Counted from the first letter of the stretch, positions 11,032-22,378 are shown. The stretch is 64,000 nt of DNA from Erwinia_E haradaeae_I (GCF_900698925.1 NZ_LR217713.1:930001-994000), one strand, 5' to 3'. The notes: a model not told the origin generated them from the letters alone. Program-made: numbers and translations.

Positions 11032-13429
11032 GATACGTAACCAAAAATATCCTCATGGATGATCTCTTATTATTACGCCTAATATCATTATATATCTAAC
11101 CTAAAACAAGAAAAAAAGAATAAATCACTTTATCGGCATTCAATCAGAATCAAAGGATTCTAATTACCGCATCTGAAAACAATTGCTCATGCTAAAAAAA
11201 ACCACTATTACGTACCTTATTAAGATCATCATATAATTCACATCATTTATTATAAAAATATTAATCTTATATATTTATTTTAAAATAAAGCTATATATAT
11301 CTAAAATCTTTCAACAATTCTAACCAAACAAATCAAAACAATAAACAATATTAATACATACCAAAATATTAAAAAATTTTTAATACACGCAATCTTCATA
11401 CTACGTATTCACTATAGTACATCACTTAGTAACATTATTCTTTTATAGAAAAATCAATTATGCAAAATGTATAAAAATAGTTTCTATAACTACAGTGTAT
11501 CCTGAACTGAACAATGTAATACAAAATCTATCATACTTAAAATAGATATTCACCTATTGAATATTAAAAATAAAATAACCAGATAATAAGATCTAATTAA
11601 TGGAATTAATAAATAAAAACATTACTTATCACGCGATTTAAATCAAATGTAAATTAAAAATTGATATAATAATAAAAAAATAACATCTAAACCCAATATA
11701 AATAAACTAATTAAAAAATAAAAATTACAGATTAAACAAATTGCTATCTATTAAACATTCAACTTATATCTCACTACCCAGTTTCTTAAAACACAACATA
11801 TAAAATTCAATATATAATAACCAGACTCTACTCTTCGAGATTGTAGAATATATCAACTGATATATCATAAACCATTCATATCCATTAAATTCTATCAATT
11901 CAGGCTCAACTTATAGAAAAACGTAACATCCCAAATAACATTCTACACTTGATTAAAAATTTCTTGCAATAAGGGGATTACACTATTAAAATTTTTCTTT
12001 AAATCTATTTTGTATATGAATAAAAAACGAGATAATATAAAAAACACCATTGCATTGTACTACCTATAATTACCATAACATTCTTTAAAAATACATATCC
12101 CAAAATATATTAAATATAAGATATTGTATCTATTTCAATTGATATAAATATTATCAAAAAATCTATTTTATCACTTCAGGATACAAAAATATTTTTATAC
12201 ATATAATTCAGAAAAATAAACAGAACCAATAAAAATATAGCACGATAAAGATGTACTCTGATTCCCCTTCTAATTCCGAGATCATTTTACAAATACTTGA
12301 TGACTAAAATTATTTATATGATAAAAATCCAAAACACAATGTACTTATTGACCAATAATCTTATTATATATTAAAAATATATGGTATTTTACTACTTATT
12401 TCCAAGTTACTACTTATTTCCAAGTAAAGAATCTAAATAAAAAAAAATAAAATACAACAACTGACATCAAATTAATTACATAATATATATATTATATTTT
12501 TAATTCTCAAGTCAACTAGTATCTAATATCAACAATAATTCTAATCTACAAAAATAATTTTGTCTCTCTATAAAAGTCAAATCTTCTTCCGACGCGGAAT
12601 TTATATAAAGAAACCTACCTGTGACCATTGAAAGCAAAAATAATATCTGATACACATGTACTCACAAACATTACCCAGTGCGGCTAAATATTATTGATAT
12701 TTTTATTCAATCTTTCTTTCTATAATTTTTTAAAAAATAGAATTTTATCATTACTCTAAAAATACACTGAACTTCTTCTAGTTCTAAAAAAACTAACTAG
12801 GAATATAGAAGTCAAATTTATATATTAATATAAAAATCTATATATGAATAAACATCTATGATAAAAAGGAACTCTGTCTAAAATATCTTCGTTATACTAA
12901 AAAACATTAACAATGTCTAAACTAAACGTAATGTAAGCAAATGATATAAATATATATTAAGATCATACAATCTAAACTTAGAGATTTTTTAGTTAAAAAA
13001 ACTAACTTTTATATCATCAAAAATAATATTATATATTATAAATTAAGTAGTATAGTGGTGTGTTATCAATAACAATTATCTACACCACCAGATAATCATA
13101 TCTACTAATTACTCTTAATTAAATATATAAAATCACTTCTTCTCTATAGGCAATTAGAAATTTTACAAAAAATAGTATTTTTTAATACAGAACACCTTTA
13201 AGTCGTATCTATATATAATGTCTAATATATAATGGTAATGTCTTTTAACGACGCATAAATATCCAACTATGCTTTGATTTTCTATACACAAAAAATATAA
13301 ACTGATTACAAGTCAAATATAGTAGATACATAATACATATGATATATATGTATTATATATACGTACTACACATTATGTATCTTTTCAATTTCATTGAACT
13401 GTAATGAAAAGTCAAACCTATCACAAAAA
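11032..13429. other. 2.4-kb spacer, no gene seen
   Basis: AT-rich, no ORF of note. It contains an exact 18-bp tandem duplication (12390-12425) and, at 13332-13354, an inverted repeat with 9-bp arms (AATACATAT) and a 5-base loop, about 75 bases beyond the end of the tRNA-Arg gene. Confidence 0.6.
12390..12425. repeat. Exact 18-bp tandem duplication
   Basis: The unit TACTACTTATTTCCAAGT occurs at 12390-12407 and again, unchanged, at 12408-12425. The exact identity in fast-decaying DNA suggests a recent event. Confidence 0.92.
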
Positions 13430-13506
13430 TGGTGCATCCAGGAGGATTCGAACCTCCGACCGCTCGGTTCGTAGCCGAGTACTCTATCCAACTGAGCTAT
13501 GGATGC
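13430..13506 (-). tRNA. tRNA-Arg (anticodon ACG)
   Basis: Minus-strand cloverleaf: acceptor GCATCCA/TGGATGC, anticodon stem CTCGG/CCGAG around CTACGAA giving ACG, T arm GGAGG-TTCGAAT-CCTCC, discriminator A and encoded CCA. A34 is normally deaminated to inosine by TadA. It follows tRNA-Ser by 4 bases, as in the serV-arg cluster of E. coli, reduced here to one tRNA-Arg copy. Confidence 0.97.
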
Positions 13507-13510
13507 AAAA

Positions 13511-13602
13511 TGGCGGTGAGACGGGGATTCGAACCCCGGATGCAATTTTCATCACATACTCCCTTAGCAGGGGAGTGCCTTTAGCCACTCGGCCATCTCA
13601 CC
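13511..13602 (-). tRNA. tRNA-Ser (anticodon GCT)
   Basis: Minus-strand class II tRNA with a long variable arm: acceptor GGTGAGA/TCTCACC, anticodon stem CTCCC/GGGAG around CTGCTAA giving GCT, T arm CGGGG-TTCGAAT-CCCCG, discriminator G and encoded CCA. It reads serine AGC/AGT codons. It is probably co-transcribed with the tRNA-Arg just downstream. Confidence 0.97.
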
Positions 13603-14137
13603 ATTTTTACGTCTTAAGTACAGAATTAATATCAAAAAAATAATAAATTTTAAAAAATTTAAATTATTAATATTCTACTTATATTAATATTACAAGTCAA
13701 ATTGTTTCGAAAAACTTCAAATAAATACATATAAAAACTATGTCATACCCAGACATATGTCTAATAACATTATTCACCTTTATAATATAACTAATATCTA
13801 TTCAAAATAAAATAGACAAATAGATCAATCAAAGACTCAATTATTAATTAATTAATGTTACACTTCTATTCTAATTGTACTTTTATTTCAATAAAAGCAA
13901 AATATATATTTATGTATCATGTTTTCAAAAATTACTCATTAAACACACACTGATAATTAAAAAAATATTAAAAAATATAAAAATAATCTATTGATAAAAA
14001 AGTTCTCTTTTCTATTATATAAGAAAAACATCTAATATATACTATTTTTTTAAAAAATACAAACTGTGAATACTGTTCATATAACATTCCTTTTTTATGT
14101 TACGATTGTACATCTTCAAGGAAGCTCAAGATATATA
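13603..14137. other. Spacer between proP and tRNA-Ser
   Basis: About 0.5 kb of AT-rich DNA. I see no gene and no clear terminator for proP. The tRNA promoter must lie near 13610-13660, but it cannot be placed confidently. Confidence 0.5.
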
Positions 14138-15508
14138 TTAAATGGAATCCATGGAATCAGTTCTACACAAAGATGTGTTAACAGTTTCTTTCATCATAAT
14201 TCCAGTAAAAAAACCAATCACTGATATTATCATAAGACAATAAGCTGGAACATACAGATCTCTAGTAATCTCTACTAACCAAGCTAAAATAACCGGTGTT
14301 AAACCAGCCACTAAGATTGAAAAATTAAAAGAACTAGCCAGCGCTCTATAGCGTATAGATGTTGGAAACATCTCTGGTAAACTAGATGCTGTCACACCAG
14401 TAAAACTATTAAGAATAGCTGCCAATATTAATAAACCAAAAATAACAAAACAGACTCTTCCGCTATTAATTAACATAAAAGATGGAGTAGAGAAACAGAA
14501 CAATGCTATGCTACCTATAATAACTAATGGACGACGACCAAATTTATCACTCATCCAACCCATAATAGGTTGTAAAAATAACATAACAAACATAACACAG
14601 CTCATGATAATCAATCCCTCGTCCTCTTCATAATGCAAATTATATGATAAATAACCTGGCATATAAGTCAAAAGAGTATAATATAGAACATTTGTTGTTA
14701 CCACTAAACCAATACAAATCAACAAACTTTTCCAATACTTCATGATGATTTCTTTACAAGAAACCCCGCACCCCTCCGATAAGTTTTGATAATGATTTAT
14801 TTCTGTTTGTGTTATATAATCATAAAATACAGGAGTCTCATGTAGTCTACAACGCATATATAAACCAATCAAACCTAAAGGTATACTAATCATAAACGGA
14901 ATACGCCAACCCCATTCTAAAAAACAGGACTTACCAGCAATGCTCGTAATGGAAACCACTGTCCCTGCTCCTAAAAAAAATCCGAAAATAGAACTAAAAT
15001 CTAACCAACTTGCTATAAACCCACGATTACAATCTGGAGAATATTCAGAAACAAAAATTGCAGCTCCAGTATACTCACCTCCTACTGAAAAACCCTGTAC
15101 TATTCTACATAATATGAGACAAATGGGAGCCCAAATACCAACTACCGAATAAGAAGGAATAAAACTAATACAAGCTGTACTTACTGACATAATTATAATA
15201 GTTATGGAAAGTATCTTTTGTCGACCATATTGATCCCCTAGGACTCCAAAAAATAAACCACCCAGCGGACGAATAAAAAAAGGAATAGAAAAAGCTGCTA
15301 ATATAGCAATTCTTTGAATATCGGAATCAGAGATAGGAAAAAAAATTTTGCCGATCTCACTCGACATAAATCCATAAACTCCAAAATCAAACCACTCACA
15401 AGCATTACCTAATGAAGTAGCCATAATGACTTTAGACAGTCGAACTCTAGCAATAATATTGATATCTTTTAATTTAAAAAGATTCAAGTACTTATTATTT
15501 AACTGCAT
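14138..15508 (-). CDS. proP: Osmolyte/proton symporter ProP, C-terminal coiled coil absent
   Basis: ProP is a 12-helix major facilitator that imports proline, glycine betaine and related osmolytes with protons. Diagnostic stretches are GNACEWFDFGVYGF (about 34-47), the MFS loop GDQYGRQ (about 91-97), QGFSVGGEYTGAAIFVSEYS and TYMPGYLSYNLHYEEDEG, all nearly as in E. coli ProP. It has 456 residues against 500: the protein stops some 13 residues after the MKET block, where E. coli ProP goes on into the cytoplasmic C-terminal coiled coil linked to osmosensing. The gene is otherwise intact. It is a single gene, and the substrate may have drifted. Confidence 0.93.
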   Translation of the reverse strand: MQLNNKYLNLFKLKDINIIARVRLSKVIMATSLGNACEWFDFGVYGFMSSEIGKIFFPISDSDIQRIAILAAFSIPFFIRPLGGLFFGVLGDQYGRQKILSITIIIMSVSTACISFIPSYSVVGIWAPICLILCRIVQGFSVGGEYTGAAIFVSEYSPDCNRGFIASWLDFSSIFGFFLGAGTVVSITSIAGKSCFLEWGWRIPFMISIPLGLIGLYMRCRLHETPVFYDYITQTEINHYQNLSEGCGVSCKEIIMKYWKSLLICIGLVVTTNVLYYTLLTYMPGYLSYNLHYEEDEGLIIMSCVMFVMLFLQPIMGWMSDKFGRRPLVIIGSIALFCFSTPSFMLINSGRVCFVIFGLLILAAILNSFTGVTASSLPEMFPTSIRYRALASSFNFSILVAGLTPVILAWLVEITRDLYVPAYCLMIISVIGFFTGIMMKETVNTSLCRTDSMDSI

Positions 15509-17100
15509 TTTTTATAGTATCCATATATATGATAGTTGTAGATACATATAAACCGCTCGTGAGAATAAATTTATCCTTAAAGAAAGCATTTCTTATCATA
15601 AACACTATTATAACCTAAATATCAATTTTGAAATAAAAATTCCAGATCTATGACAGTTAAGATACGACTTAAGAGTATAGAAAATTATTAAAGAGACCAT
15701 AATTATGGCATATGTATAATATACAATCTGTTTTTTATAATATCCTCTGATATACAATTGTCTGTACCTAGGCACCCACCTTTTCAATCTTGCTAAAAAC
15801 AAGAAAGAGAATATTATCAAAAATGATACCAGTTTATCACCTCACCGAATAAGAAGGCGAGGCTATAGAAATATCCTCACAAGCTATCCACCACAACTCT
15901 TCATCGTCTTCTTAAAAAGAAGACTCTAATTTTTATTTAAAAATTCTTATATTGCATACAGTTATCGTTATGCTTGAGGGGAGAAAAAGTAAAATAGTAT
16001 TTTCTCTAGACTAGATGTATATTTCAGAACCATAGATCACATCTAAGACCCCAAGATCCTATATTCTTCATAACACATATCATAATATTTGTAATAGATC
16101 CTATCTCAAACTATATTAATGAAATGAATAATACTCTAATTGATTCTTTTCTAGAAAAAACCATTATTTCTCTATATATTATAATATCTTGTTCATACTA
16201 AGCACTATACACGTCTAACATCATCGATACTTATATGGGTGATATATATCAATATAGTGTTTATATATCACATATAAACTATGAAAAATAATTAACTCAA
16301 TGTATTTCAATATAAAATAATATCATCGTATGTAATAAAAAATATTAGTTTAGTGCAAACCCTTACCTCTTACACCCTAACTAATTGCATACGAACAATA
16401 AAATAAAACATCCAAAACATAAATTAAAAAAATGAATATAAAAAAATAAGAACAATGATATCTAAAAAATATCATTTTATCGATTATACATTAATTCTAC
16501 TAGATTCTTGTAATAATACTTGATGTTAACCATACTCACCAAACCACCAGCGTTACAGATAATTAACTACTAAATATCAAATGACCTGAGTAAATAATAA
16601 TAAAATACAATATGATGTGTGAATCATCCCATACCTTCAAAAGAAATACGACTTGATTCATTCTAAAAATTAAATAAAATCAATAAATTAAAATTTTCTT
16701 CTTTAATTAAAAAAATAAAATATTATTATCAATAATAAAAAACAACAAAAAGACAAACATCATAAGTGATCTAAAACTTTCCCCTCTACAAGAAAATATT
16801 CAGAACGATACCGAATATCTTAATCCATTAATATCAGAGCCTTATGCTACTTTACATAAACAAGTAAGAAATTAATCAAAACCACCCCCAAAGGAAACTA
16901 TGTTCAAGCTATTTTTTATATCCCTTGCAATTCCAATATAATAAGAATAAAATTCTATTCATTTTTATAGGACTTATTAATGAAGTGACAATAGATAACA
17001 TATAAATCAAATGATGAAAAATTCTTCATTTCAGATAATTAATTTAATGTAACAATGAACATTATTATTAATATTAATAATAGAGATAGAGATTTTATTT
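15509..17100. other. 1.6-kb divergent proP/rpmE spacer with hairpins
   Basis: No gene seen. A less AT-rich patch at 15840-15924 holds CCTCACC/GGCGAGG (15840-15862, one mismatch) and a strong hairpin at 15906-15924 followed by a T-run. They may be remains of a lost gene or a terminator. Confidence 0.5.
15906..15924 (+). terminator. Terminator-like hairpin without an upstream gene
   Basis: Perfect 8-bp arms GTCTTCTT and AAGAAGAC around AAA, followed on the plus strand by TCTAATTTTTATTT. The shape fits a Rho-independent terminator, but no plus-strand gene lies to its left, so it may be a leftover. Confidence 0.4.
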
Positions 17101-17307
17101 ATGAAAAAAGATATACACCCCAATTACACTGAAATTACCGCCAAATGCTCTTGCGGTAATATAATTCAAACACGCTCTACTTTAGGTCATGATTTAAACC
17201 TTGACGTATGCAGTCAATGCCATCCATTCTATACTGGTAAACAACGTGATGCAGCCAAAGGTGGTAGAATCGATCGATTTAATAAGCGTTTTAAAATTCC
17301 AAATTAG
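17101..17307 (+). CDS. rpmE: 50S ribosomal protein L31, zinc-binding form
   Basis: L31 is a small protein at the subunit interface of the ribosome. The 68 residues carry the four zinc-ligand cysteines of the C+ type: C16 and C18 (KCSCGN) and C37 and C40 (CSQCHPFYTGKQ). The start MKKDIHPNY and the C-terminal RFNKRF are typical. The zinc-free paralogue (YkgM type) is not in the window. It stands alone between large spacers; priA, its usual divergent neighbour, is not present nearby. Confidence 0.98.
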   Translation: MKKDIHPNYTEITAKCSCGNIIQTRSTLGHDLNLDVCSQCHPFYTGKQRDAAKGGRIDRFNKRFKIPN

Positions 17308-18087
17308 ATATGGAATAAAATGAGCCGTATAAAATATATAAATATTGACAACCAATGTATGGTTGTATAATTTAAAATTATTTATATATTATTAATATTA
17401 AGCTTTCTTTAATCTTAATACAAATAAAAATGCTGTAACTATCTCGTTATATAAATACCTTTGAAAACCTACACTAATAAAATATCGCATATAAAGGCAT
17501 ATCAGATAAAAATAAATAGACACTTAAAATACATACAAAAGATCAAATAATTAAAATTCAAGATATATTACGTAATTATAGTTTTCTATAACAATCTGAA
17601 TTGAATGTTATCTTTCGATAGAATCATATTCTACTAACCTTTCTTGGCATAAGACAATACAATAGATCCAGTAATATACTAAACCTAATATCACTTTTTT
17701 CTCACTATAAAAAATACTAAATATATTAATATTTTAAAAATTTCCAGTACTCCTAATTTGATTATTAAGAATAATAATAAAAAAATTATACATATCACTC
17801 TCCATTAACGTCATATAAAGACTCACCCACCAAAAAAAATGATCAAATATACATAAAACTTAATCTTAGTAAAAAGATTACATAAAATTATATACAACAT
17901 GATATTGTGCGCGATAAAAATATTAAATCTAAATTTACATAAGTAATTAACTAGAATTTATATAGATCATACATGCGTTCTCAACGTCATGTCTACACGC
18001 AAAATCAGACTATATTAAGTCATGTTCTTCAATTAAAATCTAAAAAAAATTTAAAAAATATTAGATACTAATAAAATATACTCAAAA
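17308..18087. other. Spacer between rpmE and rmuC
   Basis: About 0.8 kb of AT-rich DNA without a gene. In E. coli these genes are far apart, so a rearrangement joint lies within or near this stretch. Confidence 0.5.
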
Positions 18088-19542
18088 ATGAACAATATAA
18101 CTAAATATGATTTTATATATATTTTATCGGCAACCATAATAGGTTGGATCTGGACCTCTATCCATTATAAATTCCGTCTATCCAAAATAAAAAAGGAAAA
18201 ACTTCTTTATAACGAAAAGATTCAATGTAAAAATCACGAACTGAATCAATTACAAGAGCAGATAGAGAAACACATAATTCTTCAACAAAAAAAAGAACAA
18301 GAATATGACGTACTGTATAATTATTTAGAAACTACTAGAGAAACAATAGATAATATTGAGCACTGGAAAAATGAAAATGAAAAACTAAGACATGAAAAAG
18401 ATTGTCAAATAGAAATTAATAACGCCCAAAAAGCCGAACTACGTGAAATTACAGCCCGTCTAGAAGAAACAAGAACCTTCAATGAAGAAAAAAATAAACT
18501 CTTAGCACGCAATGAACAACATTTCAATATGCAATTTGAAAATCTAGCAAATCGTATTTTTGAAAATACCGGACATCGTATTGATGAACAAAATAGAAAC
18601 AACCTACAAAGTTTAATAACACCACTACGCGAACAACTCGAAGGATTTCGACGTCAAGTACAAGAAGGGTTAAGCCAAGAATCGCGAGAACGCCATACCT
18701 TAACTTATGAGATTCACAATCTTCAAAAACTTAATGCACAAATAACTGAAGAAACGCTCAATTTAACTCGAGCATTAAAAGGAGACAACAAAACCCAAGG
18801 AAACTGGGGAGAAATAGTTCTCAGTAATATTTTAGATGCCGCTGGTTTACGAGAAGGTTATGAATATGAAACTCAAATCAAAATTCAAACAGAGGACAAT
18901 GGACACTTGCAACCAGATATTATTGTTCACATGCCTCATGAAAGAGATATAATAATCGATGCAAAAATGACGTTAGTGGCCTATGAACGTTATTTCAATT
19001 CAATTGATCCCATCCAACAAGAAAAAGCTATTAAAGAACATATTATTGCGATTCGTGGACATTTAAAACACCTGCATAATAAAGATTACCAATCACTACC
19101 AGGCATACGCTCTCTAGATTATATCTTAATGTTCATTCCAATAGAACCAGCTTTTCTACTTGCGATTAATAGAAAACCCGAGCTCATTACTGAAGCGTTA
19201 AATCAAAATATTATGCTAGTAAGCCCAACCACTCTTCTAGTTGCATTACGCACTATCAACAATCTGTGGCATCATGAAAACCAAAATCGTTATGCCCAAC
19301 ATATTTCTGATCGCGCTGCACGTATGTATGATAAAATACGCTTATTTGTAGACGACATGTGCAGCATTGGGGATAATCTATGTAAAGCAGAACATTGCTA
19401 TCAGCAAGCTATGAAAAAGTTATCAGAAGGACGTGGAAACTTAATTGCCCAAGCTGAATCTTTTCGTCAAATGGGTGTTGAAATAAAGCGACCAATCCAT
19501 AAAAAAATAATAGAAAAATCATTACTTATAAAAGATAAATAA
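18088..19542 (+). CDS. rmuC: RmuC-family recombination-limiting protein
   Basis: RmuC has a PD-(D/E)XK-like nuclease fold and is thought to limit inversions at short inverted repeats; its biochemistry is not settled. The order is an N-terminal membrane helix (about 10-27), a long coiled coil (about 30-190), then the conserved core from LTRALKGDNKTQGNWGE through IIIDAKMTLVAYERYF and SPTTLLVALRTI. It has 484 residues (E. coli 475), with a short different tail after GVEIKRPI. No clear ribosome binding site precedes the ATG. It begins the enterobacterial rmuC-ubiE-ubiJ-ubiB order. Confidence 0.95.
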   Translation: MNNITKYDFIYILSATIIGWIWTSIHYKFRLSKIKKEKLLYNEKIQCKNHELNQLQEQIEKHIILQQKKEQEYDVLYNYLETTRETIDNIEHWKNENEKLRHEKDCQIEINNAQKAELREITARLEETRTFNEEKNKLLARNEQHFNMQFENLANRIFENTGHRIDEQNRNNLQSLITPLREQLEGFRRQVQEGLSQESRERHTLTYEIHNLQKLNAQITEETLNLTRALKGDNKTQGNWGEIVLSNILDAAGLREGYEYETQIKIQTEDNGHLQPDIIVHMPHERDIIIDAKMTLVAYERYFNSIDPIQQEKAIKEHIIAIRGHLKHLHNKDYQSLPGIRSLDYILMFIPIEPAFLLAINRKPELITEALNQNIMLVSPTTLLVALRTINNLWHHENQNRYAQHISDRAARMYDKIRLFVDDMCSIGDNLCKAEHCYQQAMKKLSEGRGNLIAQAESFRQMGVEIKRPIHKKIIEKSLLIKDK

Positions 19543-20999
19543 AACCATAAACCACACTAATGTTAGTGATCTTAATTAATATGAATATATATCATAAGAC
19601 ATTCCTAGTATGGTAAAATATATAATATAATATATAAATATTATTATTTAATTCTAACTGTAAATGAATTAATTATATACAATTCATTCTGATCTCACGC
19701 TTAATTATCTAAATATAAAAAACCTTTCTACTATCTATTAATCTAATAAAAAAAGTAATCAACATACCATATATTTACTTAAGAATAAACATATCGACTA
19801 ACTAACGTAGGTAACCCAATAATATATTGTCAAAAATCTAATAAAGCTTAGATATATTATTTTAATAAAAATAATATGATTATATCACGATATTTATCTT
19901 TATACAGATAAATATATTAAAATACTTTAAATAAATGAAAGTATCTCATTTTAATATCTTTATGAAAGAGAAAATGGAGCAATTATAAATATTTTTAACT
20001 AGATACAAATAGATGATGTAAAGAGGATTACCTATCCTCTATGGGATATATTCATACACCGTTATCCATATTATAAATATAATTTCTTCTGACATCAGAA
20101 AATATCAAACATATTTATCAGAACTTATTCTATATTATACAATATATATAGGAATCTCATCTACTGCAGTTCTCTAAAAAGAACTTAATCATGCACACTA
20201 TACAAAATCCTTTTATATGAACAATCAACCAAGTCTTCTCATCATACGTTGAGTGATTACTTAACAATCTCACAAAATAAAAAATTATAGTAATTAAGAA
20301 GAATCAAGACAGTTAATTTTTTTAAACAACTAATGTTTATACAAAAAATAAATAGATATTCTCTTCTACAAAGAGCTCTGCATAAATTAAAAAAATAAAA
20401 TAAAAAATTAAATATCTCATACTTAAATTCATCTATCTGTCTATAATCAAAAGAGGTATAATTAACAAAATTGGTAATGAATAACTCAATTAATCTTATT
20501 AAAAATAATTTTAACTCTCAGTATTTTGTCTTCATGCTGAATTCAGAACACCTATCTTTTTATACCGGATAACACATACCATAACACATTATTATCTCCT
20601 TAAATAATCTCTGAATTAGAGCGTTCTACTTAAAAATAATTAAATCAAATATATATTTAACTTTCGTCTAGAAAGAACTATATTATTATATATCCTATGC
20701 TCTAAATATGTGCTATCAAATGATATACTTATCTAAAAAATGTAATACAGAAAATGATAAAACTCTCAATTAATTCAAAACTGTATTCACTTGATAAAAA
20801 ATTAAAACGTTTCTTAATACTGTAGGCGTACACGCAATCGCTTACGATATGTTATACTAGAAAACCTTTAAAAATAATCTAAACAATACATTCTCTAAAT
20901 ACATTTTAAACTTCAATAATTTCTATAACCATCATCAAGAATTAGAGATCTATATCCATAACCATGCACTTAGAATAAATTTCAATACTTGGGGCGCAT
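19543..20999. other. 1.5-kb spacer before ubiE
   Basis: No gene seen. Near its end (20832-20858) lies a conspicuous GC-containing patch with a PurR-box-like 16-mer followed by a TATACT hexamer, listed separately. In E. coli rmuC and ubiE are close, so the spacer has grown. Confidence 0.5.
20832..20858 (+). promoter_or_regulatory. PurR-like operator with a -10-like hexamer upstream of ubiE
   Basis: ACGCAATCGCTTACGA (20832-20847) matches 12 of 16 positions of the PurR operator consensus ACGCAAACGTTTTCGT as I recall it. TATACT (20853-20858) follows and looks like a -10 box about 140 bases upstream of the ubiE ATG. No good -35 box is visible. It could be the ubiE promoter, a live operator, or a relic of a lost gene. 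Confidence 0.35.
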
Positions 21000-21761
21000 A
21001 TGAAACAGAATAATACATCTAAACAGAGTACTTACTTTGGTTTTCGCTCCGTCATGAAGGAAGAAAAAACTCATTTAGTCACTAATGTATTTCATTCTGT
21101 TGCGTCTAAATATGATTTCATGAACGATCTAATGTCACTAGGTATACATCGAATATGGAAGCGCTTGGCTATCAAATATAGTAATGTACAACCAGGTCAA
21201 CGCGTACTTGATTTAGCAGGGGGAACAGGTGACCTAACAGAACAATTTTATTACTTAGTCGGAAAAACAGGCTTAGTTGTGTTAGCAGATCTTAATAGTT
21301 CAATGTTAAAAATAGGACGCGATAAATTACGTAACAAAGGCCTGATTAGTAAAATATATTATGTACAAACTAACGCGGAGGCCTTACCATTTCCAGACAA
21401 TTTTTTTGACTGCATCGCTATCGCATTTGGCTTGCGAAATATAACTGAAATAGATACAGCGCTACGATCAATGTTGCGAACCCTTAAAAAAGGGGGACGC
21501 CTGTTAGTGCTAGAGTTTTCTCACCCAAAATGCACAAAACTACATAGATTATATAATCTATACAATTTACACATCCTTCCTTGCATTGGAAAAATAGTAG
21601 CACAAGATTATCATAGTTATCGTTACCTAGCAGAATCTATTCAGATGCACCCTAATCAAGAAACACTTAAACAAATGATGATTGATATTGGTTTTCAGGA
21701 TACTACATATAAAAACCTAACAGGAGGCATTGTAGCACTACATTGCGGTTTTAAATTCTAA
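21000..21761 (+). CDS. ubiE: Ubiquinone/menaquinone C-methyltransferase UbiE
   Basis: UbiE transfers a methyl group from S-adenosylmethionine to the quinone ring, in both ubiquinone and menaquinone synthesis. It has 253 residues (E. coli 251). It shows the family start TYFGFRSV, the block VASKYDFMNDLMSLGIHRIWK, SAM-binding motif VLDLAGGTGDLT (about 69-80), AFGLRNITE and the C-terminal GGIVALHCGFKF. It is 11 bases from ubiJ, and the three ubi genes form one operon. GGGG just before the ATG may act as a weak ribosome binding site. Confidence 0.98.
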   Translation: MKQNNTSKQSTYFGFRSVMKEEKTHLVTNVFHSVASKYDFMNDLMSLGIHRIWKRLAIKYSNVQPGQRVLDLAGGTGDLTEQFYYLVGKTGLVVLADLNSSMLKIGRDKLRNKGLISKIYYVQTNAEALPFPDNFFDCIAIAFGLRNITEIDTALRSMLRTLKKGGRLLVLEFSHPKCTKLHRLYNLYNLHILPCIGKIVAQDYHSYRYLAESIQMHPNQETLKQMMIDIGFQDTTYKNLTGGIVALHCGFKF

Positions 21762-21772
21762 AAAGGATAAAC

Positions 21773-22378
21773 ATGAGACTATCTACACTATATATAGTCA
21801 TACTGGAAAAATTTTTAACTATAATCCTGCATTATCAGAAGGCTCCCCAAGCTATTCAAAAAAGTCTTAAAAATAAGACTATATCTATAGATCTCTTTGA
21901 AAGAATACCACCAATTACTTTGCTATTTAATGAAAAAGAAATATTTATATTTACCGACTGGACTGACATAACAAACTGTAAGATAACAATCCACTACACA
22001 GTTTTTCTAAAAATACACAATTATAAAAATCTCATCAGACTAATTCAGGACGGAAATCTCGAAATAGAAGGTGATATAGAAGTCATCCAGAATATTTGTT
22101 CTTTAATGTATTCTATACCAAAAAATCAAAAAAAATACATAATCCTATTGTTCTACAACCTTACTAAAAAAATTATTCACCACCTTAATAATCAACTATC
22201 CCATGAGATCTGGCATACTATAGAATATAAAAAAAGATATTTATTTGAAATCCTCATGGAAGAATGGAAGCTAATTCCTAACCCATTAGAGTTCGTTTGG
22301 TTTATAAAAGAAATGAATGCGCTCATATATTCATTAGATGCTCTACACAAAAGAACAGCGCTTTTGGAGGAGAAATGA
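21773..22378 (+). CDS. ubiJ: Ubiquinone biosynthesis accessory factor UbiJ
   Basis: UbiJ carries an SCP2-type lipid-binding domain and with UbiK supports the soluble aerobic ubiquinone complex. The 201 residues equal the E. coli length, although the sequence is very divergent. Recognition rests on position between ubiE and ubiB, length, the hydrophobic SCP2 region (about 40-110, including LIRLIQDGNLEIEGDIEVIQ) and the C-terminal helix. AAGGATAA precedes the ATG, and its TGA overlaps the ubiB ATG. The divergence suggests relaxed constraint, but the frame is intact. Confidence 0.9.
   Translation: MRLSTLYIVILEKFLTIILHYQKAPQAIQKSLKNKTISIDLFERIPPITLLFNEKEIFIFTDWTDITNCKITIHYTVFLKIHNYKNLIRLIQDGNLEIEGDIEVIQNICSLMYSIPKNQKKYIILLFYNLTKKIIHHLNNQLSHEIWHTIEYKKRYLFEILMEEWKLIPNPLEFVWFIKEMNALIYSLDALHKRTALLEEK

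Noticed and set aside
13404..13643. A 79-codon plus-strand frame with peptides like RRIRTSDRSV and GIRTPDA
   Set aside because: It is the antisense reading of the tRNA-Arg and tRNA-Ser genes, a well-known false protein.
15608..15820. A 70-codon minus-strand frame with two hydrophobic stretches
   Set aside because: No family resemblance, composition as expected by chance in AT-rich DNA, no ribosome binding site.
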